Of a stretch of DNA of 64,000 bases, positions 9,479 through 17,761 are shown piece by piece. Numbering within the stretch: the first letter of the stretch is position 1; each line of letters opens with the position of its first letter. The DNA is from Paenibacillus sp. FSL R10-2782 (lineage in GTDB: Bacteria > Bacillota > Bacilli > Paenibacillales > Paenibacillaceae). The position numbers and the translations under genes are program-made. The DNA lies in the NCBI RefSeq assembly GCF_038592985.1, contig NZ_CP151951.1, positions 1,479,001-1,543,000 of the forward strand. The letters are read 5' to 3'. The notes beneath the pieces were generated by a model that saw only the letters and a list, made by a program, of their open reading frames with translations, was not told where the DNA came from and ran no database searches.

Positions 9479-12400
9479 ATGCTGGACGGTAAAAAATCTT
9501 ACCTGATCAGTATCACCGCCCTTTTTTCTAAAAAGGGCTATGAACTGGCATTTGGTACAGACATGATCTTGGATACACAGCGGGAAACGCGTTACCATCT
9601 GTCTGCTCCTGTGAATAGTACGTACCGAACGCTGAGGCAGGATACGTTAAAGAATGCATCCAAAGCTCCATATTCCGCTACAAGTTTATTCGGGAGAGAT
9701 TGGAGAGAGGCAGCGATTGCTGGTGAATTCGAGGGTCAAGCCGTGGAAGCCGTTCACTCGACCATTGTATCTTACTTATCAGATATTCACAGGCATTTTA
9801 AAGGAGAACTCAGACAGAAAGCGCAGCAGCCTTCACGTTCTACAGCGTCAGATGCGCGTTGGAAAATGGGTAGCCAGATCCATTCCATGGAACATGCAGA
9901 TTCTATACAGCAGGGATACAGGCAGGAGTCCATTCAGGCTGATTCTATTTTTAATGCGGTGCAGGAAGAAGACGCAGTTTTTGAAATAAGGCAGCAGGTA
10001 GAGGCTTCAAGTGATGCTTATGAATCCGGGAGGGCTTTCTCTATCTATGAGGGACTTCTTGATGCAGGTTCTGGATCTGAGCAGCGTCAGGGTGATGGAT
10101 TTCCCTCTTCTGAATCTGCAATTCACGGAGAAACGGTGAAGCAGGGAGATACCGCTACACAACAGACGGTTATTCACCAGATATTTCAGGATCGAGAAGT
10201 AGTGGTAGAACAGCAAAACGCGGCAGAAAGCCTTGCGATGGAAACTTTCTTCCAGCCAGCAAGTGAGGCGTTGCGCTATCGAACCGATATCCGGGATGTT
10301 CTGATTGATACATCAGAGTCTAGTGTGAAGGAACAGATGTTGGATTCGGACGAAATCAACGATTTAACAAAAGCCCGGAAGCTTGAACAGGTAGTCGGGA
10401 CGATTCCCGATGATTTGCGAGAGACAGAGGCTAGAGCCAAGAATGATAATGCCCCTGTAGAAGCTCGTATGGAAAAGTCTGACAAAAGTGAGGATGCCAT
10501 CATAGATTGGCAGGTGTCTGTCAATCAGCGCCAATATAAGGATTCCACCGACGAACATAGCACTGCTGTATCGATACGTTCTGGCACTGGTACAGAACAT
10601 GAACGAATGGACTCAGCAGAGTTGAGTCATGACAAGCCCATGATGATCCATGAGTCTGCAACAAGTAATCGTATATATCTTCAAGAGGCTACAGAGTCTC
10701 AAGACATACTGAATGCGGAGCCTGGCATATTTTCTATTCAACCGGAGAACACTTCGTCCATTACAGCAGACCCAACGATGGGATCGATCACCGAGCGACC
10801 CGAGATGGGCAGGATGTCTAAAGGAATCCATCCTGTATATGGGGAGCACACGACAGAAATGGTCGAAGCGGGAATGGAAAATGTCCTGCCAGAGGGCTTG
10901 CAGCACGTTGATGTACCAGCTTCACCAAGCTCGATTGAAAGTGTAGTTCATCGAATGCAGGAGACTTCGAACGGCGGTTCACTTGAGGGGGTTCAAGGTC
11001 ATCCGATGGTAGGTAGCATGGAATTCGCTGATGGCACAATAGGTGTAGAGACAGAAACAGTTACAAATGGTCTCGTATCCTCAGGTCAGGACGGTTTGAA
11101 CGAGCCTGCGAGCGTGGCTAGCTACAATAATGAACAAGTCTACCCTACCAGTCTAAATCAGTATAGAGCAGCTTCTCCATATGATGACTCTAAAGCTCAG
11201 CCAGTGGAGCAGAGCAGTACAGCTTATATTCATGCTTCCACAGATGCTGACAATGAACAATTGAGTTCAGCATTATCTGAACATCACGCGACGTTAGACG
11301 AGCCTCAGCGTGGTGAGCGGATATATGTCAGTGAAGAAGCAGAGTTGGACGACCTTAGTTCTGCGGATTTTAATCCATTGGAGTTGGAGGCGCAGTCTGG
11401 AGAGTTACTTGCAGCTGACGTTCTGATAGAAAAGATTGCGGAATCTCCTGAAATCAGCAAAATGGCTCGAATGCTCCAAATTATGTACGGTGAGCAAGCA
11501 ATGGAGCTGATTGAAGCAGGTATTGAAAATATTGTGGCAGAGGCTGTGAAGGAAGGCACAACGCAGACTTCGGTTGCTCTAATTACTGATAGCGTCATTC
11601 ATCAGTTGGAAACATCATTGGCTGGTGGTTCGTTGGAAGCTATCCAGATTCGTTCCGATCAAGCTAATATCGAGCATACCAAAGGGACGCTACAAACAAG
11701 TGCCGAGCAGGGCAGCAAGTCTTCCACTGAAGAGGGACAGCTTACGAATTCCGAATCCGGTAACTCTTTCTCTTCCAAGGAAGGTGCGTATCATGTGATG
11801 GGACATGCAGAAAGACACATGTCTACCGAAGCTGAAATCCAGGCATTGGGCAAGGCACTTATTAGCTCGGATCGTGCGAATGTCATGATACAGGACATAG
11901 AAGCAGGCAGAACCTTCTCCAGTACTACAGGTGTCACAGATTCCATGGAACAGGGCACCATGATCCAATCGTTTACGGAAGGTGAATATAGTCATTTGGA
12001 AAAGGCAGCCATGAGCACTGGAAACTTTGATACAACGGTGTCAGGACCACTCGAAAGCGCACAGTATATTGGAGAAATGGAAGCGGAGAAAGTCGCACTG
12101 ATTCCGTCGGAGCGGATAAGTATAGAGAGCCTGGAGGCGGAGAAAGTCGCGCTGGTTCCGTCAGATCGAATAAGCGTAGAAAGTTTGGAGGCAGAGAAAG
12201 TTACGCTGGTTCCATCGGAACGTGTAAGCATCGTGAGCGTGGAAGCCGATCTGCATGAGGTCAAAGCTGGCGAGCTTTTAGAACAGATGAAGGAAGCTGA
12301 CGCTACTTCATTGGAGCATGCTTTGGTCTATCCGGATATTCAAGCAGGTGTTTTCACTAGCGGCACTTGTGCAAACAGTCAAGACAATAATCAGGTCTCT

Positions 12401-13093
12401 GATGCTGTTCTCGTTGACGGAGAGCAAGCAGCCTCTATGGAATCCGTTCAGGAGACGATTACAGGTGAGATCGATCAGGCGAACAGCATCATGAGGACGA
12501 ATGATGCTGTGATCGAGCAGGTGCATGGACAAGGTAACAATGTTGAAAATGTACTTGAAGCCCTATGGGTTCACGTGGAAGGCTCTAGTGGTGAGAAGCA
12601 GACCTACACCAGTGTCAGAGACGATCATGAAACAGCCACGCTAGGAGATATCAGCAGAATCATGGATATTCAGAAGCTGGAACAAGGCCAACCCAACGAA
12701 CAAACGTTGGAAGCAGTGGCGCCTGCTCATACCGATGCAGAGCCTATTTTAAAAATTGAAGAAACCGACCTGCATGCTATATCTGAAGGAACTCGCAAGA
12801 AGAAGGTCATGTCTACCAATATTGAGGATGAACACCAACAAGCTAGCAGAGAGAAAAAGCTAATAAAGACACAGATTACAGATGCAGAAGCTGGTACACG
12901 TTTGAAAAAAAAAGCTACTGTTCGTATCGAAGCTCCAGAGTCGGCCAAGCGGCATAAAACCTTAAAGACGATGATTGAGACTCCATCCGAAGCTACGAAT
13001 CAATCGGTACCAGGCATGCCTAAACGAAAAATATGGATGATTATGGGCAAGATTGCTTCTTGGAACATCTGGAACTGGAAGAAGACAAGGTAG
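9479..13093 (+). CDS. 1204-aa repetitive, acidic low-complexity structural protein
   Basis: ATG start with AAAGGAGGTC upstream. Residues 1-60 look globular (SYLISITALFSKKGYELAFG). The next thousand residues are rich in Glu, Ser, Gln, Ala and Thr, with no Cys clusters or enzymatic motif, and probably form an extended or helical rod. Three tandem 18-aa repeats (EAEKVALIPSERISIESL and variants) are encoded at 12080-12241. A duplication of about 60 aa links 10832-11018 with 11480-11664 (YGEHTTEMVEAGMENV versus YGEQAMELIEAGIENI). The last 100 residues or so turn basic (TRKKKVM, LKKKAT) and end in a Trp-rich tail (SWNIWNWKKTR). Function is unknown; a spacer, ruler or filament role is possible. Confidence 0.6.
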   Translation: MLDGKKSYLISITALFSKKGYELAFGTDMILDTQRETRYHLSAPVNSTYRTLRQDTLKNASKAPYSATSLFGRDWREAAIAGEFEGQAVEAVHSTIVSYLSDIHRHFKGELRQKAQQPSRSTASDARWKMGSQIHSMEHADSIQQGYRQESIQADSIFNAVQEEDAVFEIRQQVEASSDAYESGRAFSIYEGLLDAGSGSEQRQGDGFPSSESAIHGETVKQGDTATQQTVIHQIFQDREVVVEQQNAAESLAMETFFQPASEALRYRTDIRDVLIDTSESSVKEQMLDSDEINDLTKARKLEQVVGTIPDDLRETEARAKNDNAPVEARMEKSDKSEDAIIDWQVSVNQRQYKDSTDEHSTAVSIRSGTGTEHERMDSAELSHDKPMMIHESATSNRIYLQEATESQDILNAEPGIFSIQPENTSSITADPTMGSITERPEMGRMSKGIHPVYGEHTTEMVEAGMENVLPEGLQHVDVPASPSSIESVVHRMQETSNGGSLEGVQGHPMVGSMEFADGTIGVETETVTNGLVSSGQDGLNEPASVASYNNEQVYPTSLNQYRAASPYDDSKAQPVEQSSTAYIHASTDADNEQLSSALSEHHATLDEPQRGERIYVSEEAELDDLSSADFNPLELEAQSGELLAADVLIEKIAESPEISKMARMLQIMYGEQAMELIEAGIENIVAEAVKEGTTQTSVALITDSVIHQLETSLAGGSLEAIQIRSDQANIEHTKGTLQTSAEQGSKSSTEEGQLTNSESGNSFSSKEGAYHVMGHAERHMSTEAEIQALGKALISSDRANVMIQDIEAGRTFSSTTGVTDSMEQGTMIQSFTEGEYSHLEKAAMSTGNFDTTVSGPLESAQYIGEMEAEKVALIPSERISIESLEAEKVALVPSDRISVESLEAEKVTLVPSERVSIVSVEADLHEVKAGELLEQMKEADATSLEHALVYPDIQAGVFTSGTCANSQDNNQVSDAVLVDGEQAASMESVQETITGEIDQANSIMRTNDAVIEQVHGQGNNVENVLEALWVHVEGSSGEKQTYTSVRDDHETATLGDISRIMDIQKLEQGQPNEQTLEAVAPAHTDAEPILKIEETDLHAISEGTRKKKVMSTNIEDEHQQASREKKLIKTQITDAEAGTRLKKKATVRIEAPESAKRHKTLKTMIETPSEATNQSVPGMPKRKIWMIMGKIASWNIWNWKKTR
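12080..12241 (+). repeat. Three tandem 54-bp repeats coding 18-aa units
   Basis: Three copies of 54 bp (12080, 12134, 12188) encode EAEKVALIPSERISIESL, EAEKVALVPSDRISVESL and EAEKVTLVPSERVSIVSV. The DNA has diverged mainly at silent positions while the protein is conserved. This suggests an older duplication under selection. Confidence 0.85.
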
Positions 13094-13107
13094 GTGATAG
13101 AAATCTC

Positions 13108-14193
13108 ATGGGGATTTACAAGAAATGGAGTGGATTGATTTTTGATGACGCGTTCCAAAGTGGAGAAATCCATTCCCGCTACCAATTATCTCCGACAACG
13201 GCTTGTACCCTGGATACAGGCTTGCAGCAGTTAATCATGTCCCACACAGAACCGGAAACTATGCTTTTGTTTGATGCACCCAAGGATGAGCCTACTCTGC
13301 TGTTAGAAGTTACTGCTGACTATGTTCCTATTGCATACGGTGACGAAGGGGGAATTGTCATCTGGCAGGATGGCTACCATCGGCTGGAATTCCTGGAGAG
13401 TAAGGATACGACAACCCGGGAGTATAGCCGATGGCGGGCAGAGAAGAAGGGGAATCGATGGACCTTTTATGCTGATCGCGGATTGGGGTGGGAGCTATTT
13501 GACTCGGCTGATCTGGAGGCTGAAAAAATAGGTATCCTCTTAAAAAATCCACAGCGTGATGAATATGAAAAACTTGGTTTAGACAGGCTTGTGTTATGTA
13601 AAAGCAACAAAATAACAATGGGAAATTTGCCGGAGGGCTATTCCGTGTTTTTATGCGATCCCCACGGATATGCTATTGCTTCCTCTAAAGTAGAGCCCAC
13701 GTGGACAGGGGTTCATCTGGAGCTTCCGACGATGCCTTTTAGCGGAATGCTGAGGGTTTATGATGAAAACGGAGTTCTTTTATCGAGCCTTGGGGCAATG
13801 GATATGTACGGTGGGGATCTGTATCTGTATGGTACCGATCTTCGTGTGCTGTGGAAGGATAAAGAGCTTAGTCTAAGCGGCGAAACTTACCTGGGCACGA
13901 TGTATGACAATACCATTCAGGTGCAGATGGAGCTATATAATCCCTCAAAAAATAAGAAGGCCGAGCAAATCTCGATGGGTATCCTGAAATATCTGGAGGA
14001 ATTTGGTTATGAATGGGCGGACTTGAGTCATGATGATGGATCAGATCATCCTCAAGGGGATTATATGCAGCGACTCCCTATGGGGACTCTCCCCCCCGAC
14101 GGCAAGATGAAATTCTGGATGAAGATAGAGCGCAAAAATGAGCACTTTGGCATCAAGCCTCTTCATTTTATTTTGGATATTACTCATATATAA
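13108..14193 (+). CDS. Beta-sandwich phage structural protein, 361 aa
   Basis: I place the start at ATG 13108 (MGIYKKWSGLIFDDAFQ). It has AAGGTAGGTGATAG upstream and lies 14 bases after the stop of the 1204-aa gene. An in-frame ATG at 13033 would overlap that gene by 61 bases. Residues about 1-185 (LIFDDAF, YHRLEFLES, SRWRAEKKGNRWTFYADRG) resemble a concanavalin-like or DUF1349-type lectin fold. A second beta region follows (YSVFLCDPHGYAIASS, SGMLRVYDENGVLL). The C-terminal segment contains a repeat-free beta domain ending LHFILDITHI. Carbohydrate or surface contact is plausible. Assignment is by fold impression only. Confidence 0.6.
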   Translation: MGIYKKWSGLIFDDAFQSGEIHSRYQLSPTTACTLDTGLQQLIMSHTEPETMLLFDAPKDEPTLLLEVTADYVPIAYGDEGGIVIWQDGYHRLEFLESKDTTTREYSRWRAEKKGNRWTFYADRGLGWELFDSADLEAEKIGILLKNPQRDEYEKLGLDRLVLCKSNKITMGNLPEGYSVFLCDPHGYAIASSKVEPTWTGVHLELPTMPFSGMLRVYDENGVLLSSLGAMDMYGGDLYLYGTDLRVLWKDKELSLSGETYLGTMYDNTIQVQMELYNPSKNKKAEQISMGILKYLEEFGYEWADLSHDDGSDHPQGDYMQRLPMGTLPPDGKMKFWMKIERKNEHFGIKPLHFILDITHI

Positions 14194-14207
14194 GGAGGTG
14201 TTGGATT

Positions 14208-15041
14208 TTGGCTGGTACGAAGATGACGTTGCGCAGATATGGAAATGAACTAATCTATTGGAACGAGCAGGAGATTATTGTGGATCAGGCCTACCTGGAC
14301 AAGCATAAAGACTTGTACATCCGTCTGACACATCCTTATATATTGGGTACAAAGATGCTGGACGTATATCTAAATGGGCAGCATTTGCTGGTTCAGGGTG
14401 GATATGAGGAAGTGGACGAAAAAACCATTCGTCTCGATTTGGGTACTTATCCGCTGGAGCATCCCTTGGCAGGAGAGCATATTCCTCTCGTAATTGGTGA
14501 TGAAATATACATTCGTACCTGGAAGCCTGAGTATCGTCAAGGGAGTGGAAGCGGTATTGATGATCTCAGGTTCAAAAGGCTGGAGGAAGAGATTGTCTCG
14601 GCTCGTAAATATACGGAACGTGATGTTGAGTTTCACCGTCTGGATGACAGGCTGGATTATATTCAAGAGCGGGCAGAGGTCAAAACGATGGTATTCGTGC
14701 TGGATCGGATTCCGCTGGGTCCCTGTAAATATGAAATGAGATTCCCCTTCGAAGGTAAGATCAGGGAAATATATGCTTCTTGCGGAGTGTACGGGACGAG
14801 TAAAAGTGAGTTTTCCATTGAAAAATGTTCACAGCTCGACTATGAAACATTGCCAAACTGGACTAATATTTTCAGCCGCAACCTGACCATTCATGCAGGT
14901 GAGAAATCTAGTAATACGAGCAACTTACCCTATGTTCTGTCCGATCCTATGATTCATAAAAATGATCATTTTCGTATTTACACTCATGTGGCAGGCGAAG
15001 GCTTAAGAGGCTTGACACTAGAAATTGTCGTTACGATATAA
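14208..15041 (+). CDS. Beta-module phage structural protein, 277 aa
   Basis: The TTG start is well placed after AAGGAGGTGTTGGAT. Residues 25-110 form one of the element's recurring beta modules (LDVYLNGQHLLVQGGYEEVDEKTIRLDL). A helical linker follows (DDLRFKRLEEEIVSARKYTERDVEFHRLDDRLDYIQE), possibly a trimeric coiled coil. A C-terminal beta domain (FVLDRIPLGPCKYEMRFPFEGKIREIYASCG) completes the protein. This head-stalk-tip plan is typical of short tail fibres or collar proteins. No chaperone or enzymatic domain is seen. It ends a run of tightly spaced genes from 3388 onward. Confidence 0.6.
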   Translation: MAGTKMTLRRYGNELIYWNEQEIIVDQAYLDKHKDLYIRLTHPYILGTKMLDVYLNGQHLLVQGGYEEVDEKTIRLDLGTYPLEHPLAGEHIPLVIGDEIYIRTWKPEYRQGSGSGIDDLRFKRLEEEIVSARKYTERDVEFHRLDDRLDYIQERAEVKTMVFVLDRIPLGPCKYEMRFPFEGKIREIYASCGVYGTSKSEFSIEKCSQLDYETLPNWTNIFSRNLTIHAGEKSSNTSNLPYVLSDPMIHKNDHFRIYTHVAGEGLRGLTLEIVVTI

Positions 15042-15097
15042 AATGGAAAATAAGATAAAAAATTGATGGTTTACAACAAAAAATGACTACAATATCG

Positions 15098-15127
15098 GAT
15101 AAGAAGGCATCAAGCAAACTTATATTG
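15098..15127 (+). promoter_or_regulatory. Weaker element promoter candidate, copy 2
   Basis: CTTATATTG (15119-15127) is followed by C instead of A. At the same 21-base distance upstream stands GATA where the other three copies have GTTA. It lies in a 144-base AT-rich gap before the gene at 15186. No terminator hairpin precedes it, unlike copies 1, 3 and 4. Confidence 0.35.
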
Positions 15128-15185
15128 CATTTGTAACAAAACATAAAAGAGGATTTTGCAAAATCCCGACAAGGAGAGGTATGTT

Positions 15186-16406
15186 ATGGCAGAAACAAGA
15201 GGTATTGCGAGATTTCGTGGTGAGCAGTTGAACAACAAGCTGTTACGGAATCAACATTTTGACGAAGCGAACAAGATTGCAGAGAAGTACATTGACCTCC
15301 AGTTTCATAATCACCGTGAAATTTTGGAAGACACCAAGATTGATGTATTTGTACAGGTAAACGGAAAAGCGGTTGCCGGCAGCACACAGCTGGATGTATC
15401 GGGCGATATCGGTACAAGAACCGTCTCGACCGGAGACAGAGTGGAAGGTGTTGTGCTGACCGAGAAGGTGCAGCTTCGCGCCGCTGGCACAGACAGCCCC
15501 ATCGGAGACAGCGATTCTGACGTGGTATACGGTCGTCTTGAAGAAAGTAAAGGCAGCTACCTTCTGAAATTTTATAGTGTAGAAGGGGGGAAAGAGCAGC
15601 CTTATACATTTGATGCAAAAGCAGGCAAAATTGATTATCGTTTCGTGATTCGCACGAATTTGTCTGTCATTCCTTCGGATGCGATCATTCAAGGCGGTAG
15701 CGGATTCGTGGAAGGTGCCACCGATGCGAAGGCCTATATGAACCTGATTCAATTGATGAAGGATGTATATGGTCCGACGGGTACGCTGGACAATGACGGT
15801 AATTCGAATCTGATAGTTTCAATTCAAGACCAGATTAGCCAGGAGGTACAAGATCGCCAAGATGCGGATCAGGCGATTCGGGATCAGTTGGCTTCTGCTA
15901 CAGGCGCACAACTGATCGGGGTTGCAACAGATTCGAACTATAGCGGAGTGACTTTACAGCTGGCTCTCAGCAATTTAGCGAAGCGCTTGAAATCTTCTGA
16001 GGATTTAATGAATGGAATTAATGACCGAGATGTAGATTCCGCAAACGGGTATTTCAAGGCAGGGGCTTTTGGTCATGCGGAAGGCCGTATTCTTGATTTG
16101 GAGAAGGCTGCAGATGCTGTGTTCAAAGCATTAAGTGTGAAAGTGGGCACGATCGAAGCGGCGGACGAAGAAGAGGTATTTGAAGCAGTTGGGGGAGAGA
16201 CAGAATACACTCTAAAAAAAGGAAAAGCCAAAGACAAAACGGTACGTTTGGCCATTAATGGGCAGCTCCAAACACCAGGCATTAACTTTACCTATATCAA
16301 GGATGCCAGCGGATTGATTACAGGCTTTAGCTTTACGCCGGATACGTTGAAGGTTGTCGAAGATGTACCGGATGTGTTGTTCATTCAGTATAAAAAGGCT
16401 GAATAA
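15186..16406 (+). CDS. Phage structural / fibre-like protein, 406 aa
   Basis: The start is ATG 15186 (MAETRGIARFRGEQL) with AAGGAGAGG 5 bases upstream. The in-frame TTG at 15156 has no such site. The N-terminal segment RGIARFRGEQLNNKLLRNQHFDEANKIAEKYIDLQFHNHREIL resembles the attachment region of Gram-positive tail proteins. The middle has alpha-helical heptad-like stretches (IQDQISQEVQDRQDADQAIRDQLASATG). The C-terminus is another recurring beta module (FEAVGGETEYTLKKG, VRLAINGQLQTPGINFTY, VLFIQYKKAE). It is probably a trimeric fibre or neck-appendage protein. It ends before a terminator. Confidence 0.65.
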   Translation: MAETRGIARFRGEQLNNKLLRNQHFDEANKIAEKYIDLQFHNHREILEDTKIDVFVQVNGKAVAGSTQLDVSGDIGTRTVSTGDRVEGVVLTEKVQLRAAGTDSPIGDSDSDVVYGRLEESKGSYLLKFYSVEGGKEQPYTFDAKAGKIDYRFVIRTNLSVIPSDAIIQGGSGFVEGATDAKAYMNLIQLMKDVYGPTGTLDNDGNSNLIVSIQDQISQEVQDRQDADQAIRDQLASATGAQLIGVATDSNYSGVTLQLALSNLAKRLKSSEDLMNGINDRDVDSANGYFKAGAFGHAEGRILDLEKAADAVFKALSVKVGTIEAADEEEVFEAVGGETEYTLKKGKAKDKTVRLAINGQLQTPGINFTYIKDASGLITGFSFTPDTLKVVEDVPDVLFIQYKKAE

Positions 16407-16417
16407 GTAATAGCAGC

Positions 16418-16477
16418 ACCCCTTAGAAGCGTTGAACGAGTGTGTGCTCATTCGGAGTAGCTAAGGGGTGTATTTAT
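16418..16477 (+). terminator. Long-loop hairpin, probable terminator
   Basis: CACCCCTTAG (16418-16427) pairs perfectly with CTAAGGGGTG (16461-16470). The 33-base loop can form an inner GAACGAG/CTCATTC hairpin. The following TATTTATGT is only moderately T-rich, so termination is likely but not certain. A structured leader or processing site is an alternative. Confidence 0.55.
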
Positions 16478-16516
16478 GTCCTCTAAAGAAATTTGTAGGT
16501 TTTATTTCCTCGGAAT

Positions 16517-16547
16517 GTTAGTTTTTTATACTAGTTACTTATATTGA
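16517..16547 (+). promoter_or_regulatory. Candidate element promoter, copy 3
   Basis: GTTA at 16517 and CTTATATTGA at 16538-16547 have the same 21-base offset as copies 1 and 4. The site follows the hairpin at 16418 and precedes the start at 16613 by 65 bases. It would drive the fibre operon 16613-24552. Confidence 0.55.
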
Positions 16548-16612
16548 GTATGCCATGAAGAACGTGGCGAAGGGTTTTATTTTATCTTTTCTAAAATGAA
16601 GGAGGAAAAAAC

Positions 16613-17107
16613 ATGCCAGCACCAGCAGTATCATGGCTTAAAACAGACAACGTAACAACATTGTCAAAATGGGAGATCGGGACGATTGACGCAGGATCTT
16701 CTTCTCCAGCTCTGGGTGTACTTATTTGGAACAACCGGGGGAATGTAAATAACGATTTTTCGACAATGACCAATTGTACCATTACAACTAAGGATAGCTC
16801 AGGTGGAGATAATGGTGAGCTGGTCCTGAATACATGGATTCAGGTACGTGTAGATAGTATGGGGGAATCCAGCTTTACTTCCATTGGCGGGACAGCGACG
16901 AAGGTCATTCAGGCGGGGGGGAATACGGTCAATTCCAAGGGAACCTTTTCGCCGGGAAACAAGGAAATTTTGGGGGTTATCAACGATGGCTCTGTAGGTA
17001 ATTCCAAAGGCAACTACACACAAGTGACACTACAAGCAAGCGTTCCGGCTACGGCCACGGCGGGTAATGTCAACTTTTTGACACGTGTGGCCTATCAATA
17101 CGTCTAA
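16613..17107 (+). CDS. Small beta-rich particle protein, 164 aa
   Basis: ATG start with a very strong AAGGAGGAAAAAAC site, suggesting high expression. The sequence is Gly/Thr/Asn-rich with predicted beta strands throughout (VSWLKTDNVTTLSKWEIGTIDAGSSSPALGVLIWNNRG) and lacks Cys and catalytic motifs. Its size and likely abundance are compatible with a major structural subunit (tube or decoration protein). It is the first gene of the fibre operon, and no homologous family is recognised with confidence. Confidence 0.6.
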   Translation: MPAPAVSWLKTDNVTTLSKWEIGTIDAGSSSPALGVLIWNNRGNVNNDFSTMTNCTITTKDSSGGDNGELVLNTWIQVRVDSMGESSFTSIGGTATKVIQAGGNTVNSKGTFSPGNKEILGVINDGSVGNSKGNYTQVTLQASVPATATAGNVNFLTRVAYQYV

Positions 17108-17143
17108 CAACTGATATCCAATACAATGGGAGGAAGAATATCT

Positions 17144-17761
17144 ATGTTTGCACAATGTAACGGATATTCTCCTGTGTCACAGGATTTTATTTGGCTGGGT
17201 GAGTACACGGACGGTACTCACCTTTCTGAGTATGATTTTGTCACTCAGGCAGAAAACAGCTTTTACGCCATTCAAAGAGAAAAATTGGTCCGTTTTGGTA
17301 TGGTTGGGCATGGTCAAACCTTTTTCTTTGAAAGTGACGGTATTTTCAAATTAGCTGGCAGGATGGTGGAGCTGGTATATTCAACGCCGGACAAAGACTA
17401 TACCCTGACGGGTAATGTGTTTCAATCCTACAGAGACATTATTGCATATAAGGATGCGGAGGCATCTGGATTACCCAACTACAGTCCTGCTGCGGCTGGG
17501 GAAAAAGGCTTAATGAGCAGTACGATTACCCAATTTAATTTTGGATATAAGGCGGCACTTCTGATTGACCATGTTGAATTTCATGTCAAAGCGATCTGTA
17601 AGATTCCATTCAATGCACCCGTTCATATGGCATTGAGACTCGTATCTAATACGGAACTGAATGGTAAATTACGGGTCAAAGTAAACGGCTTGGTTACACA
17701 GGAATTCAGTGCTCCATTAAAACCCGATATCGGAGGTGAATTGAATTGGCTGGTTCAGTAA
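17144..17761 (+). CDS. Phage structural protein, 205 aa
   Basis: ATG 17144 (MFAQCNGYSPVSQDF) is chosen because GGAGGA lies 9 bases upstream. An ATG at 17126 is the ribosome-site region itself. The N-terminus is followed by YTDGTHLSEYDFVTQAENSFYAIQREKLVRFGMVGHG and a beta-rich C-terminal half. The last 16 bases overlap the next gene, which starts at TTG 17746 inside the final codons. This signals translational coupling with the GLUG fibre protein, so the product may be its base or connector. No known domain is recognised. Confidence 0.6.
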   Translation: MFAQCNGYSPVSQDFIWLGEYTDGTHLSEYDFVTQAENSFYAIQREKLVRFGMVGHGQTFFFESDGIFKLAGRMVELVYSTPDKDYTLTGNVFQSYRDIIAYKDAEASGLPNYSPAAAGEKGLMSSTITQFNFGYKAALLIDHVEFHVKAICKIPFNAPVHMALRLVSNTELNGKLRVKVNGLVTQEFSAPLKPDIGGELNWLVQ

